The position numbers were made by a program, and so were the translations under genes. Shown here in pieces: positions 1 to 5,278 of a stretch of DNA of 7,014 nt. The stretch is from contig QUDE01000035.1 in the NCBI GenBank assembly GCA_003477405.1, forward strand, positions 1-7,014. The letters run 5' to 3'. The DNA comes from Ruminococcaceae bacterium AM07-15 (GTDB lineage Bacteria; Bacillota; Clostridia; Oscillospirales; Butyricicoccaceae). The notes under the pieces are model-generated. The model saw only the letters and a list, made by a program, of their open reading frames with translations. It was not told the origin of the DNA and made no database searches. Position 1 is the stretch's first letter, and each line of letters begins with the position of its first letter.

Positions 1-53
1 AGAAAAAGTACCAAAAAGAAAATCCGCTGCGGCGGGGATCGCCTGCGGGCGGG
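1..53. repeat. Terminal direct repeat, left copy (circular overlap)
   Basis: Bases 1-53 are identical to 6962-7014. An exact end-to-end overlap of this length is what an assembler leaves when a circular molecule is cut open, so the true molecule would be about 6,961 bp. On the circle this sequence lies just upstream of the replication gene start and contains a GC-rich stretch (GGCGGGGATCGCCTGCGGG). A genuine 53-bp direct repeat flanking a linear segment is the alternative. Confidence 0.9.
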
Positions 54-54
54 A

Positions 55-128
55 AGGGGGAAAAGGGGGAGCAAAAGAGCGGCGGCTACGCCGCCTTAAA
101 GAGAAAGTCACCTCCCCCTTTTCCCCCT
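55..128. repeat. Nested inverted repeat in the rep leader (17-bp arms plus inner hairpin)
   Basis: Positions 55-71 (AGGGGGAAAAGGGGGAG) are the perfect reverse complement of 112-128. Inside the loop a second perfect hairpin, GGCGGC-tac-GCCGCC, occupies 81-95. On the circle this lies 5' of the minus-strand rep gene, so it would be in the rep transcript if transcription starts at the promoter at 351-379. In minus-strand RNA the inner hairpin is followed by a loosely U-rich stretch (GCUCUUUUGC), giving it a weak terminator look. The 57-69 part can also pair with 240-252, so two folds compete. A role in copy control or origin structure is inferred. Confidence 0.75.
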
Positions 129-151
129 CGCTGCGGGGCATTGAAAGTGCC

Positions 152-215
152 GCCACTATGGAAAACCCGATGGGTTTACCACAGTGGCTTGGAAAACCTC
201 TAACGAGGTTTACCA
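152..215. repeat. Twin hairpins with repeated TGGWAAACC half-sites (iteron-like)
   Basis: Two adjacent stem-loops share the same stem sequence. The first has TGGAAAACCC (159-168) and GGGTTTACCA (172-181), extended outside by GCCACT/AGTGGC (152-157 and 183-188). The second has TGGAAAACCTC (190-200) and GAGGTTTACCA (205-215). Read as binding sites, the nonamer TGGWAAACC occurs four times in alternating orientation, starting near 159, 173, 190 and 207. Such arrays upstream of a rep gene are typical of Rep-binding origins or of leader RNA control. Which applies here cannot be told from sequence alone. Confidence 0.65.
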
Positions 216-350
216 CACTTCCAACACCCCTCCGCTCACCCCCCTTTTCCCCTCCGACTTTCTCCCTTTCAGAGAGAAAAAATATAGGTTGGGAGTACCC
301 TTACAGGGGGCTTAGATTATCAATACAGCAATTCCCTATTTTCAGTTGTT
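216..350. other. Non-coding rep leader, pyrimidine-rich
   Basis: No convincing gene lies here. The stretch 239-255 repeats the pyrimidine tract found at 112-128 (C-run, TTTT, C-run), and 256-264 (GACTTTCTC) is the perfect reverse complement of 101-109. With 1-215 it makes about 350 nt of leader between the candidate promoter at 351-379 and the rep start codon across the circular junction. This is long for a simple 5' UTR and suggests an origin or a regulatory leader. Confidence 0.5.
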
Positions 351-379
351 ATTATAGCCTGTCCGAAAGAGATTTTCAA
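351..379 (-). promoter_or_regulatory. Candidate promoter for rep, reading leftward
   Basis: On the minus strand there is TTGAAA (374-379 on the plus numbering), a 17-base spacer, and a perfect TATAAT (351-356). It points away from the mob 3' end and toward rep across the circular junction. The near-consensus match and ideal spacing are seen directly. Assignment to rep is inferred because rep is the next leftward gene. Confidence 0.65.
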
Positions 380-394
380 GCCCTCCGGACAGGC
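357..394. repeat. Inverted repeat at the mob 3' end overlapping the rep promoter
   Basis: GCCTGTCCG (357-365) and CGGACAGGC (386-394) form perfect 9-bp arms around a 20-base loop, starting 5 bp beyond the mob stop codon. On the plus strand the right arm is followed by TTCTTTT, resembling a rightward terminator. On the minus strand the left arm runs into TATAATAA rather than a clean U tract. The arms bracket the -35 box and abut the -10 box of the leftward promoter, so an operator is an alternative reading. Confidence 0.55.
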
Positions 395-399
395 TTCTT

Positions 400-1647
400 T
401 TACAGCTCCATGCCGCCCATTCCTCGCTGGTGCTGCTGTTGCTCCTGCTGCTGTCCAATCTCCGGATCGGGCAGCAGCTCCCTCGCCTTTTCAAGCAGAG
501 GACGCAGACGCTCCGGCAAGTGTTCTTCCAAGAAGTCCAGCATCCGACCGATGCCGTCCGTCAGACGCTCGGTGAAGCTGCGTTCCTCCTGCAGCTCGGA
601 TTGCAGATAATAGTTTTCATCGCGCAGCCTCCGGTTTTCCTGTTCAAGCCTCTGCTGCCGCTGCGCTTCTTCCAGCCGCTTCTTCATGGACGGCACCTGT
701 GACCGCAGACGGGTGTTTTCCTCCGTCAGCTCCTGTACCTTGTGCCGATCCGTCACGCTGCGCAGTGCCATTTTCTTTAGCTGCTCGACCTGATCCACCG
801 TCACGCCCTTTACTGCCCCTGTGAGCGTCTTTTCCGGCTGAATATCATGCAGGGGTGCATTTACCCTGTCAGCCTCCTTTAAGAGCCGCACAGTGCCTTT
901 CAGAGCGTCCCGCTGCCGTTCCAGCTCAGCAACCTCCCGCTCTACTGCCGCTGTCTGCTGCTGCACCGCTTCCAGCCTCGCAGCCGCTTCCTTGAACTGC
1001 GGCAAGTCCATGTGCGGTCTGTTCGTGCCGAGAGAGATAATTTCAAAATCGTGCCGCTGGGCGATCTCCGTCAGAGCTTCTTTCTCCCGTTCCATCCACG
1101 CCGCCCATTCGGTCTGCTTTCTGCCGACACCGACAAACCCCTGCTGCTTCAATGCCTGTTTCATAGATACCCTTGTAGAAAGTCCTCTTGACTGCTCCGT
1201 TGCCACAGGGATAAAATCGACATGGAGATGGGGCGTTGCCTCGTCCATGTGCAGCACCATATTGAACACCCGCAGATGGGGGTTGCGTTCTGCAAAAGAC
1301 TCCGCAAAATCTTTCAGAGCTGCCGCCGCCCGTTCTCCGTCCGGCGTACCGCACCCACAGTCGCTCATGTTGCCGATCTGGAAGATCGCTTCATGGAACA
1401 GCTTTTCCTGTTTACTCTGCCGGATATGCTCATAGTAGTCCGGTATCTTATCTCTCGTTTTGGTTTTCTTTGCGTTGTAGGCTGCGAGAGCTTCATCAAA
1501 GACCATATGATAGACCTGCTTCAGATCCTCGTTGCAGAAAACAATGTTCTGCTCCGTCCGGCTCCGGTCTACATTCGCCGCTGAGAAGCTGCGGTTGTTG
1601 TGCCGGATGCTCCCTGCACCTGTCATACCCGAAATCGTAACTCCCAT
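400..1647 (-). CDS. mob: MOBV-family relaxase (Pre/Mob plasmid mobilisation protein)
   Basis: This 415-aa protein belongs to the Mob/Pre (MOBV) family, which nicks one strand at oriT and leads the plasmid strand into a recipient. The N-terminal motif is visible as H16-N-N-R19 followed by NVDRSRTEQN. The metal-binding motif is H133-M-D-E-A-T-P-H140-L-H142. From about residue 220 to 390 the protein is rich in E, Q, R and L with heptad-like spacing, a probable coiled coil, and it ends in a Q-rich tail. The ATG at 1647 is chosen because AAGGGGGC lies about 8 bases upstream and the family's N-terminal region begins right after it. Length is normal for the family. No coupling protein or mating-pair genes are present, so the plasmid is mobilisable but not self-transmissible. 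The adjacent upstream region holds the likely oriT. Confidence 0.95.
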   Translation of the reverse strand: MGVTISGMTGAGSIRHNNRSFSAANVDRSRTEQNIVFCNEDLKQVYHMVFDEALAAYNAKKTKTRDKIPDYYEHIRQSKQEKLFHEAIFQIGNMSDCGCGTPDGERAAAALKDFAESFAERNPHLRVFNMVLHMDEATPHLHVDFIPVATEQSRGLSTRVSMKQALKQQGFVGVGRKQTEWAAWMEREKEALTEIAQRHDFEIISLGTNRPHMDLPQFKEAAARLEAVQQQTAAVEREVAELERQRDALKGTVRLLKEADRVNAPLHDIQPEKTLTGAVKGVTVDQVEQLKKMALRSVTDRHKVQELTEENTRLRSQVPSMKKRLEEAQRQQRLEQENRRLRDENYYLQSELQEERSFTERLTDGIGRMLDFLEEHLPERLRPLLEKARELLPDPEIGQQQEQQQHQRGMGGMEL

Positions 1648-1683
1648 AAAATCGCCCCCTTTCCGCTTATTCTTCCGTCCTCT

Positions 1684-1712
1684 ATTTTATCATAAATTTC
1701 CGCTAAAAACAA
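1684..1712 (-). promoter_or_regulatory. Candidate mob promoter
   Basis: On the minus strand TTGTTT (1707-1712), a 17-base spacer and TAAAAT (1684-1689) precede the relaxase start at 1647. The promoter lies immediately inside the inverted repeat at 1720-1743. In other MOBV plasmids the mob promoter similarly abuts oriT, so the relaxase may repress its own synthesis. That last point is inference from the family. Confidence 0.5.
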
Positions 1713-1719
1713 CCTCTTT

Positions 1720-1799
1720 GTTACTTTCTGGTGAGAAAGTAACGCAAAAGCACTTTCACACCGCCACCCCATCGGTGCAGCGGTGTGAAAGTGCTTTGC
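1720..1799. other. oriT: Candidate origin of transfer (oriT): two adjacent inverted repeats
   Basis: The first repeat is GTTACTTTCT (1720-1729), a 4-base loop, and AGAAAGTAAC (1734-1743). The second follows directly: 1744-1764 and 1780-1799 pair over about 20 bp with a single extra A in the left arm. Its core is AAGCACTTTCACACCGC against GCGGTGTGAAAGTGCTT, and a small inner CACC/GGTG stem sits in the loop. MOBV relaxases nick beside hairpins located just upstream of their own gene, which is where this lies. The GTGTG in the arm resembles the GTGTG before the pMV158-type nick, but no nick site can be assigned with confidence. Confidence 0.65.
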
Positions 1800-1820
1800 G
1801 CCCCTAAAGGGGAGGGGTTG

Positions 1821-1900
1821 CCGGAGCTGCTTCACTGCCGGCTCGTGCCTGCTGCTCTGCCAGCTCCGGAGGGGCGCTGCCCCTGCCGTCTGCGGACGGC
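1821..1900. repeat. Cluster of GC-rich hairpins between oriT and the resistance block
   Basis: Three perfect inverted repeats occur in a row with no reading frame to explain them: CCGGAGCTG (1821-1829) with CAGCTCCGG (1861-1869); GGGGC-gct-GCCCC (1871-1883); and GCCGTC-tgcg-GACGGC (1885-1900). This could be an extension of oriT, a single-strand initiation site, or a terminator region for the leftward resistance transcript. The sequence does not decide among these. Confidence 0.5.
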
Positions 1901-1937
1901 TCCCCGACCTTCATCCCACCGATAAACTGGAAGTTGT

Positions 1938-2141
1938 CTAAAATAGTAAAGCCGTACCGCTTACTATTTTTTCTTTTACTGCTGAAACAGTATCTTTGAT
2001 TGAATGCGTAGTTGTATCTATAACATTTAATTCATAGATTCCCAAATTGGAAAATTGCTCCCACATGGTTTCTACCAATTCGATATTTGTCTTTCGGTCT
2101 AACTTTGAGCGTTCAACAGCTCGCTTCAACCTCTTCACCAA
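1938..2141 (-). pseudogene. 3' remnant of a P-loop kinase/AAA-type ATPase gene
   Basis: This 67-codon frame opens with TTG at 2141, has a TAA stop 9 bases upstream of it, and lies in a different frame from the cfr end it overlaps. The sequence RAVERSKLDRKTNIELVE, with NVIDTTTHS further on, resembles the C-terminal lid and final helix region of small P-loop nucleotide-binding kinases. The matching N-terminus, including the Walker A loop, is found at 4050-4145 on the same strand, on the far side of aph and cfr. I read the two as ends of one gene whose middle was lost or displaced when the resistance genes arrived. No ribosome site precedes this piece, so it is probably not translated on its own. 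Confidence 0.65.
1940..1970. terminator. Hairpin at the end of the resistance transcript (possible terminator)
   Basis: AAAATAGTAA (1940-1949) and TTACTATTTT (1961-1970) form 10-bp arms around an 11-base loop, extended inward by GC pairs. In the leftward direction the arm begins in an A-run and ends in TTTTAG, a weak AT-rich bidirectional terminator shape. It overlaps the stop codon of the kinase remnant, so the last codons of that frame are part of the stem. Confidence 0.4.
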
Positions 2142-3213
2142 AACTCTTTACATCTCTAGCGGACATTGTTCTCTCTCCTTGTTTTTGATCGTCACGGTAG
2201 GCCCCCGCCAACTGGCCACAAGCAGCGTTAATATCGGAGCCAAATTGCGTTCGGATATTGACGCTAATTCCTGCATTATGAATGATACGGCAAAAGGCCT
2301 TTATTCGTGTGTGGCTTGAGGGCACCATAGTTTCCGTAACTGTCGTTTGATTGTATGGGATTAAATCTAAATGGTATAGTGGCAAATACTTTTTGTGTTT
2401 GAATAACAACTTGGTAAGTTGCTCTGCGTGTCTGTCGCTGTCATTGACATCCTTTAGCATGATGTATGCCAAAAACACCTTGCGATTTGTTTGCCGAATG
2501 TGCTGATCTAATGTATCCAGTACCTGACCAAGGGGGTATGTTTTAGTTATTGGCATGAGCGTTTCCCTCAGACGGTCAGTAGGTGCGTGGAGGGAATAGG
2601 CCAGATTGACTTGCGGATATTCTCTTGTCAATTTTTGAATACCCGGCACGATACCGATAGTCGAAATGGTGATGCGTCGCTGGGACAGCCCGAACAGTTC
2701 CGGGGCGGTCAGATCATGCAGGGCTTCAAAAACTTGTGGATTAGCGAACGGCTCTCCCATTCCCATAAAAGAGATACTGTTGATACTGCATCCTTGTTGC
2801 ATAAAATATAGGATTTGGTCGGTAATTTCATCCACAGTCAAGTTTCTGCGTAATCCCAAAGTCCCTGTTGCGCAAAACTTACAACCGAAGCCGCAACCGC
2901 TTTGAGATGAAATGCAAAAGGAGTTCCAGCCCTCTTTATAAAACAGGCCCACCGTTTCCACACGGTTTCCGTCCGACAGTTCAAACAGCACCTTGTCAGT
3001 TTGCATTGATTTCTCATGATGGATCGCCTTGATCTCCACAACAGTTTCACCAAACTGCTCCACCAACTTTTCGCGCAGCGTTTTTGGAAGCAACTTCATA
3101 TCTTCAAAACGCATAATTCCTTGTAGGAACACAGCATCAAGCAGTTGCTTATAACGATACTCAGGTAAGCGCATATCCGCTATGAGCTGTTTCATTTTTT
3201 TATACTTGGACAT
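2113..3213 (-). CDS. cfr: Cfr-family 23S rRNA (adenine-2503-C8)-methyltransferase
   Basis: This 366-aa radical-SAM enzyme methylates C8 of A2503 in 23S rRNA, giving combined resistance to phenicols, lincosamides, oxazolidinones, pleuromutilins and streptogramin A. The 4Fe-4S cluster motif is C107-x3-C111-x2-C114. The two cysteines of the methyl-transfer mechanism are C100 (in NSFCISSQ) and C332 (in NAACGQL). SAM-binding GMGEP is at 151-155. Segments such as RFEDMK, SFCISSQ, NLTVDEITDQ and SISFMGMGE match Cfr rather than housekeeping RlmN. The many differences from staphylococcal Cfr mean it is a divergent variant; cfr(C), known from Clostridioides and Campylobacter, is my first guess, but I cannot type it by eye. 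The ATG at 3213 follows AGGAG with an 11-base spacer. Classical Cfr has 349 residues, so about 17 C-terminal residues here may come from the junction with the kinase remnant. It lies 49 bp after aph. Confidence 0.93.
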   Translation of the reverse strand: MSKYKKMKQLIADMRLPEYRYKQLLDAVFLQGIMRFEDMKLLPKTLREKLVEQFGETVVEIKAIHHEKSMQTDKVLFELSDGNRVETVGLFYKEGWNSFCISSQSGCGFGCKFCATGTLGLRRNLTVDEITDQILYFMQQGCSINSISFMGMGEPFANPQVFEALHDLTAPELFGLSQRRITISTIGIVPGIQKLTREYPQVNLAYSLHAPTDRLRETLMPITKTYPLGQVLDTLDQHIRQTNRKVFLAYIMLKDVNDSDRHAEQLTKLLFKHKKYLPLYHLDLIPYNQTTVTETMVPSSHTRIKAFCRIIHNAGISVNIRTQFGSDINAACGQLAGAYRDDQKQGERTMSARDVKSFGEEVEASC

Positions 3214-3262
3214 AATTATATTTTCTCCTGCTTATTTAATCGCAATCTTTCCTGTCTTGGTA

Positions 3263-4057
3263 CTAAAACAATTCATCCAGTAAAATATAATATTTTATTT
3301 TCTCCCAATCAGGCTTGATCCCCAGTAAGTCAAAAAATAGCTCGACATACTGTTCTTCCCCGATATCCTCCCTGATCGACCGGACGCAGAAGGCAATGTC
3401 ATACCACTTGTCCGCCCTGCCGCTTCTCCCAAGATCAATAAAGCCACTTACTTTGCCATCTTTCACAAAGATGTTGCTGTCTCCCAGGTCGCCGTGGGAA
3501 AAGACAAGTTCCTCTTCGGGCTTTTCCGTCTTTAAAAAATCATACAGCTCGCGCGGATCTTTAAATGGAGTGTCTTCTTCCCAGTTTTCGCAATCCACAT
3601 CGGCCAGATCGTTATTCAGTAAGTAATCCAATTCGGCTAAGCGGCTGTCTAAGCTATTCGTATAGGGACAATCCGATATGTCGATGGAGTGAAAGAGCCT
3701 GATGCACTCCGCATACAGCTCGATAATCTTTTCAGGGCTTTGTTCATCTTCATACTCTTCCGAGCAAAGGACGCCATCGGCCTCACTCATGAGCAGATTG
3801 CTCCAGCCATCATGCCGTTCAAAGTGCAGGACCTTTGGAACAGGCAGCTTTCCTTCCAGCCATAGCATCATGTCCTTTTCCCGTTCCACATCATAGGTGG
3901 TCCCTTTATACCGGCTGTCCGTCATTTTTAAATATAGGTTTTCATTTTCTCCCACCAGCTTATATACCTTAGCAGGAGACATTCCTTCCGTATCTTTTAC
4001 GCAGCGGTATTTTTCGATCAGTTTTTTCAATTCCGGTGATATTCTCATTTTAGCCAT
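3263..4057 (-). CDS. aph(3')-IIIa: Aminoglycoside 3'-phosphotransferase type III, APH(3')-IIIa
   Basis: This 264-aa cytoplasmic kinase transfers phosphate from ATP to the 3'-hydroxyl (and in some substrates the 5''-hydroxyl) of aminoglycosides, giving resistance to kanamycin, neomycin and amikacin. I recognise the sequence as APH(3')-IIIa (aphA-3), full length. ATP-binding K44 is in NLYLK. The catalytic loop is HGDLGDSNIF with D190. The metal-binding D208 is in IDLGRSGRADKWYD. The ATG at 4057 follows the typical aphA-3 ribosome site GAGGAAGGAA. The start overlaps the end of a 31-codon upstream frame by 8 bases, which could couple their translation. The usual companions ant(6)-I and sat4 are absent. 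The 3' flank changes soon after the stop, so the gene was acquired alone or trimmed. The gene is AT-rich compared with rep and mob. Confidence 0.98.
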   Translation of the reverse strand: MAKMRISPELKKLIEKYRCVKDTEGMSPAKVYKLVGENENLYLKMTDSRYKGTTYDVEREKDMMLWLEGKLPVPKVLHFERHDGWSNLLMSEADGVLCSEEYEDEQSPEKIIELYAECIRLFHSIDISDCPYTNSLDSRLAELDYLLNNDLADVDCENWEEDTPFKDPRELYDFLKTEKPEEELVFSHGDLGDSNIFVKDGKVSGFIDLGRSGRADKWYDIAFCVRSIREDIGEEQYVELFFDLLGIKPDWEKIKYYILLDELF

Positions 4058-4145
4058 TTATTATTTCCTTCCTCTTTTCTACAGTATTTGTAGTTTTTCC
4101 TGTCCCCGGCGCACCTGTGATTACAATAATTCTACCTTGATTCAT
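4050..4145 (-). pseudogene. 5' stub of the P-loop kinase gene, with intact Walker A
   Basis: This 31-codon frame starts with ATG at 4145 behind a strong GGAGG ribosome site. It reads MNQGRIIVITGAPGTGKTT and then about a dozen unrelated residues to a stop inside the aph start. GAPGTGKT (residues 11-18) is a complete Walker A loop after a hydrophobic beta strand, the standard N-terminus of a small P-loop kinase. The rest of the fold is missing. Homology stops near 4080, where the sequence becomes the leader commonly found before aphA-3. A probable C-terminal piece lies at 1938-2141. The stub is still likely translated and ends with an 8-base overlap of aph, so it may now serve as a leader cistron. 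Confidence 0.7.
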
Positions 4146-4184
4146 CTATATTTTACCTCCACAACTTCCGATTTGTCGTTCTGT

Positions 4185-4667
4185 TTAGTCCCCAAAGAAC
4201 CTACTAAACCAGCTACGCTTTTGAACCGGTTCTGTCTCACGCTCCGGCTGATCGGCTCCGGACTTGCCGGAAAGAAGCTGCTGATGCATTGTCCCAGCAT
4301 GGAGAGCCTGGGCCGCTGCCGCAGTCTGCTGTGCCGTCACCAACGCCGAGCTGACCTCCGCCAACCTTGCGTTCAGTTCCTCGATCTGCTTGTCCTTTAC
4401 AGCAAGTTGCTCGCTTTTCCGGTCTAATTCTCCCTGCAGCATAGCGATCAAAGTGGTTTCGCAAGTTTCGCAACTTGCTTTCGCCTGTTGCGAAACTTGC
4501 TTTCGTTCAACACCTAAATAATGCTGATATATGGCGGTTTTTTGACTTTCGCTGATTGCGAAACTTCCTTTCGCATCTTTCGCAACATGGTTTCGCCTAC
4601 ACCATGCACGAACTGCCTGTTCCGACACGCCACATTCTATTGCAATTTCCGTTATTACACCCGCCAA
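4185..4667 (-). CDS. HTH/coiled-coil protein, likely plasmid replication accessory (DUF536-like)
   Basis: This 160-aa protein has an N-terminal helix-turn-helix (residues about 4-25, ITEIAIECGVSEQAVRAWCR). A central region from about 75 to 115 is probably a coiled coil (GELDRKSEQLAVKDKQIEEL), followed by an Ala/Gln-rich stretch and a short aromatic C-terminus (SWFSRFFGD). The same order, HTH then coiled coil then W-x-x-x-F-F-G, is seen in the DUF536/OrfX-type proteins encoded with rep genes on lactic-acid-bacterial plasmids and, more loosely, in KfrA. A role in replication control or partitioning is inferred. The start is probably TTG at 4667, 33 bases after the toxin stop, because an in-frame stop lies just upstream; the ribosome site is weak. 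It appears to be the third cistron of the toxin-antitoxin operon. Its coding sequence contains nine TTTCGC motifs. Confidence 0.7.
   Translation of the reverse strand: MAGVITEIAIECGVSEQAVRAWCRRNHVAKDAKGSFAISESQKTAIYQHYLGVERKQVSQQAKASCETCETTLIAMLQGELDRKSEQLAVKDKQIEELNARLAEVSSALVTAQQTAAAAQALHAGTMHQQLLSGKSGADQPERETEPVQKRSWFSRFFGD
4457..4596. repeat. TTTCGC motif array inside orf160 (iteron-like), with a 14-bp inverted repeat
   Basis: The hexamer TTTCGC (or its complement GCGAAA) occurs nine times, starting at 4457, 4466, 4479, 4490 (inverted), 4547, 4558 (inverted), 4569, 4578 and 4591. Two triplets show the same 9 then 13 base spacing, offset by 112 bp. A perfect 14-bp inverted repeat, GCAAGTTTCGCAAC (4461-4474) with its complement at 4487-4500, lies within it. 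The motif falls in all three codon phases (Ala-Lys, Cys-Glu, Val-Ser, Phe-Ala, Arg-Asn), so it is not explained by a repeated peptide. A protein-binding array is inferred. Confidence 0.7.
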
Positions 4668-4700
4668 ATATCATCACCACTCTTTCATCCGGAGTTAATC

Positions 4701-4979
4701 TCAAAACAAATCGCTATGAGATCCCGTCCTTATCAATTTCAAAATCAAAGTCTGCCGAACAACTTTATAGACCAACAGCCAGTCCGGCTCGATGTGACAT
4801 TCTCTCATGTCCTTATAATTTCTGGAATTAGTGAGAGCATGATCTCGATACGCCTCCGGCAACGGCTGCTCGTTACACAACAGCGTGATCACTTCCTCCA
4901 ACTTCTTCGGATCGCAGCCTCTCTTGATCGCAAGCTTGTAATCTCGTTTGAACTGCCCCGAAAACTCCGGCTTAAGCAT
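4701..4979 (-). CDS. yafQ: YafQ-like RelE-superfamily toxin (mRNA endoribonuclease)
   Basis: This 92-aa protein is a type II toxin of the YafQ branch of RelE/ParE, which cuts mRNA in the ribosomal A site until neutralised by its antitoxin. The family signature is clear: YRDHAL with H47, CHIEPDW with H62, D66 and W67, and the C-terminal HSDLF with H88 and F92. These correspond to the catalytic residues described for E. coli YafQ. Length is normal and no catalytic residue is missing, so it should be active. The ATG at 4979 overlaps the antitoxin stop by 8 bases, typical for translationally coupled pairs. On a small plasmid it should act in post-segregational stabilisation. Confidence 0.92.
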   Translation of the reverse strand: MLKPEFSGQFKRDYKLAIKRGCDPKKLEEVITLLCNEQPLPEAYRDHALTNSRNYKDMRECHIEPDWLLVYKVVRQTLILKLIRTGSHSDLF

Positions 4980-5238
4980 TCAGCGCCTCCATCAGATCTG
5001 CAACGCTATCAAACGGACCATACATATCCTCTCCCTTTTCTGCCGCCTCCATCGCCGCATAGGTAACAGCATTCGGCTCGTCAACCTTGACTTCAAAGGG
5101 AAGTCCATGACACCTAAGTGCCTGTCGATAAAAAATACCCGTTGCCGTACTCAAATCCATTCCGAGGGACTTAAAGAGAGCTGCCGCCTGTGCTTTCAGC
5201 TCCGGCTCCATTCTTATCGTCATATTTCCTTTAGCCAT
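4972..5238 (-). CDS. dinJ: RelB/DinJ-family antitoxin
   Basis: This 88-aa protein is the antitoxin partner of the YafQ-like toxin. Its N-terminus (MTIRMEPELKAQAAALFKSLGM then LSTATGIFYRQAL) has the ribbon-helix-helix pattern of RelB/DinJ, which forms dimers that bind the operon's operator. The C-terminal part (about 60-88, acidic) should wrap the toxin. I choose ATG at 5238 rather than the open-frame extension to 5313, because AAAGGAG lies 8 bases upstream of it and the family begins there. The extension would also run through the promoter. It probably represses its own promoter through the palindrome at 5299-5321. It is the first gene of a leftward operon. Confidence 0.92.
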   Translation of the reverse strand: MAKGNMTIRMEPELKAQAAALFKSLGMDLSTATGIFYRQALRCHGLPFEVKVDEPNAVTYAAMEAAEKGEDMYGPFDSVADLMEALNA

Positions 5239-5278
5239 AATAGCACTCCTTTCCTCGTCATTTTTAGCTTGCACTAAT

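Larger units (their letters stand above)
1929..4169. mobile_element. Resistance block: split P-loop kinase gene enclosing aph(3')-IIIa and cfr
   Basis: The block holds, in minus-strand order, a kinase 5' stub, aph(3')-IIIa, cfr and a kinase 3' remnant. It is bounded by GGAAGTTGT at 1929-1937 and its reverse complement at 4161-4169. No transposase, recombinase or target-site duplication is recognisable, so it is not a self-mobile element. I interpret it as a segment imported from a larger Gram-positive resistance region, where aph(3')-III is common. The exact boundaries are uncertain, and the 9-bp flanking match could be chance. Confidence 0.4.

Noticed and set aside
1..399. Possible CRISPR array or short tandem repeats in the repeat-rich leader
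   Set aside because: The repeats are inverted and unequal in spacing, with no regular spacer units and no cas genes.
893..1435. 180-codon open frame on the plus strand
   Set aside because: It lies wholly antisense to the relaxase gene, has Ser/Arg/Cys-rich composition typical of a shadow frame of a GC-rich gene, and has no ribosome site or known domain.
1623..1835. 70-codon minus-strand frame upstream of mob
   Set aside because: It reads through the oriT inverted repeats and the mob promoter, so its peptide is a translation of palindromes.
2113..3213. Housekeeping RlmN rather than Cfr
   Set aside because: The sequence segments and length match Cfr, and the gene sits beside aph(3')-IIIa on a plasmid.
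1929..4169. Insertion sequence or composite transposon carrying aph and cfr
   Set aside because: No transposase, resolvase or long terminal repeats were found; only a 9-bp inverted match flanks the block.
3897..4427. 176-codon plus-strand frame across the aph start and orf160 end
   Set aside because: It is antisense to two well-supported genes and spans their junction; no domain or ribosome site.
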